The notes beneath the pieces are model-generated. The model had not been told where the DNA came from. It was given only the letters and a program-made list of their open reading frames with translations, and ran no database searches. The position numbers were made by a program, and so were the translations under genes. A stretch of DNA of 6,282 bases from assembly GCA_004357005.1 (NCBI GenBank), contig SMWH01000111.1:1-6282 (forward strand), read 5' to 3'. Below are positions 6,005-6,282 of this stretch, piece after piece; within the stretch, counting starts at the first letter, position 1; the number at the start of each line of letters is the position of its first letter. The DNA is from Gammaproteobacteria bacterium. GTDB lineage: Bacteria > Pseudomonadota > Gammaproteobacteria > SMWH01.

Positions 6005-6010
6005 GGGAGA
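6005..6010 (+). promoter_or_regulatory. ribosome binding site of the small secreted protein
   Basis: GGGAGA lies 4 bases before the ATG at 6015 and supports that start. It sits in the 23-bp gap after the TPR gene, which contains no terminator-like hairpin. Confidence 0.65.
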
Positions 6011-6014
6011 CACC

Positions 6015-6282
6015 ATGAAACATTTATTCATTTGCGTATTTTTTCTGTGCGGATTTGCCAGTTTGTCCAGCGCGGTCGCCGGGCAGGACTGTGAAAAGAA
6101 AACGACATTGACCATCACATTGCCAGACGATGTCGAGAAGGCGCCCGAGGTTGATCCGGAGCGCCTGTGTGTCAAGAAAAACAGCAAATTCGATGTGGTC
6201 CTGGTCGCCGCTCACGACGATGCGGAGGTAGAGATCGAGTTCCCCGACGAAACGCCTATCGTGAAAAACGATGGCTCCGCCA
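6015..6282 (+). CDS. small secreted protein of unknown function, 3' truncated
   Basis: The frame is open from the ATG at 6015 to the right edge, giving 89 codons with no stop. The first residues form a Sec signal peptide: MKH, a hydrophobic core LFICVFFLCGFASLSS, and a likely cleavage after AVA or VAG (around residue 22 or 23). The visible mature part starts QDCEKKTTLTITLPDDVEKAPEV and is rich in Asp, Glu, Lys and Val, with alternating patterns (FDVVLVAA, AEVEIEFP) that suggest beta strands. Cys26 and Cys52 could form a disulfide in the periplasm. I recognise no family. A good ribosome site (GGGAGA) and the short, terminator-free gap place it in one transcription unit with the TPR protein, whose soluble part is predicted to lie in the same compartment. 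Confidence 0.75.
   Translation, partial: MKHLFICVFFLCGFASLSSAVAGQDCEKKTTLTITLPDDVEKAPEVDPERLCVKKNSKFDVVLVAAHDDAEVEIEFPDETPIVKNDGSA

Overview
The window holds ordinary chromosomal DNA of a Gram-negative bacterium, most likely a gammaproteobacterium. The base composition is moderately GC-rich, and the genes include an MltF-type lytic transglycosylase, a lipoprotein with a lipobox, a class I-type PPK2 and a TolB-like/TPR membrane protein. I see no tRNA, rRNA, CRISPR array, insertion sequence, attachment site or phage gene. Coding density is high, and the only sizeable gap is the 146-bp divergent intergenic region at 3896-4041.

Layout. (1) Positions 2-703 on the plus strand are the C-terminal part of an MltF-like lytic transglycosylase, cut by the left window edge. 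(2) Five genes lie tail to head on the minus strand. In transcription order they are a MAPEG-family membrane protein (3895-3476), a metallophosphoesterase lipoprotein (3467-2427), a TIGR02466-type 2OG-Fe(II) oxygenase (2391-1789), a polyphosphate kinase 2 (1776-1003) and a small GlsB/YeaQ/YmgE-type membrane protein (957-706). Their gaps are 8, 35, 12 and 45 bp, so a single operon is plausible. The last gene converges on the transglycosylase with only 2 bp between stop codons. (3) Positions 3896-4041 are a divergent promoter region. (4) Positions 4042-5991 on the plus strand encode a 649-residue protein with three predicted membrane helices, a TolB/FlgO-like domain and a long TPR array. It is followed 23 bp later by the start of a small secreted protein (6015 to the right edge), probably co-transcribed.

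How the genes may work together. Most products act in or at the envelope: peptidoglycan cleavage, membrane MAPEG and YeaQ-like proteins, a lipid-anchored phosphoesterase, and a membrane-tethered TPR scaffold with a secreted neighbour. PPK2 links nucleotide phosphorylation to polyphosphate. A shared role in envelope or nutrient stress is only an inference from neighbourhood.

The points most worth a second look are the in-frame stop codon joining the oxygenase and PPK2 with no visible Shine-Dalgarno for PPK2, the altered metal-site motifs of the phosphoesterase, the TPR protein with a membrane module where relatives carry an effector domain, its unrecognised secreted neighbour, and a 10-bp-phased triple repeat in front of the YeaQ-like gene. 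Nothing here amounts to a clearly new system.
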